From contig PBAS01000001.1 of assembly GCA_002716625.1 (NCBI GenBank), positions 1-32,064 of the forward strand: a stretch of DNA of 32,064 nucleotides, written 5' to 3'. The stretch is from Phycisphaeraceae bacterium (GTDB taxonomy: Bacteria; Planctomycetota; Phycisphaerae; Phycisphaerales; Phycisphaeraceae). The notes under the pieces are model-generated. The model was given only the letters and a program-made list of their open reading frames with translations. It made no database searches and had not been told where the DNA came from. The translations under genes and the position numbers were made by a program. Shown here one piece after another: positions 31,950 through 32,064 of this stretch (position 1 is the first letter of the stretch; each line of letters starts with the position of its first letter).

Positions 31950-32064
31950 ATGACACAGATTAATGTTTCCAATACATCGGTGATATACCGTGGCACGCTG
32001 GATCATCCACATCGGTGCCATGCGGCCTTTCCTTCGGTAGCTCAAATGCCTGATGGCAAACTTG
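31950..32064 (+). CDS. Second sialidase-like gene, 5' end only (runs off window)
   Basis: ATG 31950 opens a frame that stays open to the window end (38 codons). It starts MTQINVSNTSVIYRG and reaches AAFPSVAQMPDGKL, which matches the first blade of sialidase-like propellers (FP-S/A-x-x-x-x-x-DG-x-L), like residues 20-33 of the preceding gene. It is 22 bases downstream on the same strand, so probably the same operon. Too little is visible to say more. Confidence 0.6.
   Translation, partial: MTQINVSNTSVIYRGTLDHPHRCHAAFPSVAQMPDGKL

Noticed and set aside
1-32064. CRISPR arrays, insertion sequences or transposase genes
   Set aside because: No regularly spaced repeats, terminal inverted repeats with a transposase, or DDE/Tyr recombinase motifs were seen in the window.

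Overview
The window looks like chromosomal DNA of a planctomycete, most likely of the class Phycisphaerae. This is inferred from two secreted proteins with dockerin-like repeats and PEP-CTERM tails, a pseudopilin-like protein with an H-X9-DG motif, a VKOR/thioredoxin-fold pair, Asp-box sialidase-like genes and a moderate G+C content judged by eye. No 16S gene or other marker is present, so the assignment stays at phylum or class level.

Left part (1-9981) is mostly housekeeping. On the + strand are the 3' end of a UvrD/PcrA helicase gene, trpF (overlapping it by one base), a membrane M48 metalloprotease and dapF. On the - strand nadK is followed by ribE. A zinc alcohol dehydrogenase gene (+) converges on uppP (-), whose reading frame runs 168 bp into the dehydrogenase gene. 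A secreted YceI-like protein gene overlaps an unknown membrane protein gene by one base.

Middle part (10050-23940): tRNA-Ala(UGC) is followed by about 1.1 kb of broken coding sequence, including a frameshifted beta-helix gene, which looks like the scar of a decayed insertion. A TolC-like outer-membrane lipoprotein gene follows. On the - strand from 19395 down to 12897 lies an envelope-machine cluster: type IV pilin-like protein, two small single-TM proteins, secretin, TPR lipoprotein and an HD-GYP domain protein. This suggests a type IV pilus or type II secretion-like apparatus linked to cyclic-di-GMP turnover. The 298 bp in front of the secretin holds a 20-bp-spaced direct repeat and three successive inverted repeats next to the ribosome binding site. 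A SurA-like PPIase and a YraN-family gene (+) and a membrane-anchored TPR gene (-) follow. Next is a VKOR gene whose reading frame continues, after a single TAA, straight into a DsbA-like domain lacking its first active-site cysteine.

Right part (24220-32064) is accessory and extracellular: an orphan C-terminal fragment of a glycosidase-like gene, an H-X9-DG pseudopilin-like gene with a strong terminator, two tandem paralogous secreted dockerin/PEP-CTERM proteins, an FAD-dependent oxidoreductase on the - strand, and two sialidase-like genes, the last cut by the window end. The region suggests surface display and glycan use. No complete undescribed system is evident. The best leads are the stop-interrupted VKOR-DsbA frame, the secretin leader, and the two-gene PEP-CTERM family of unknown function.
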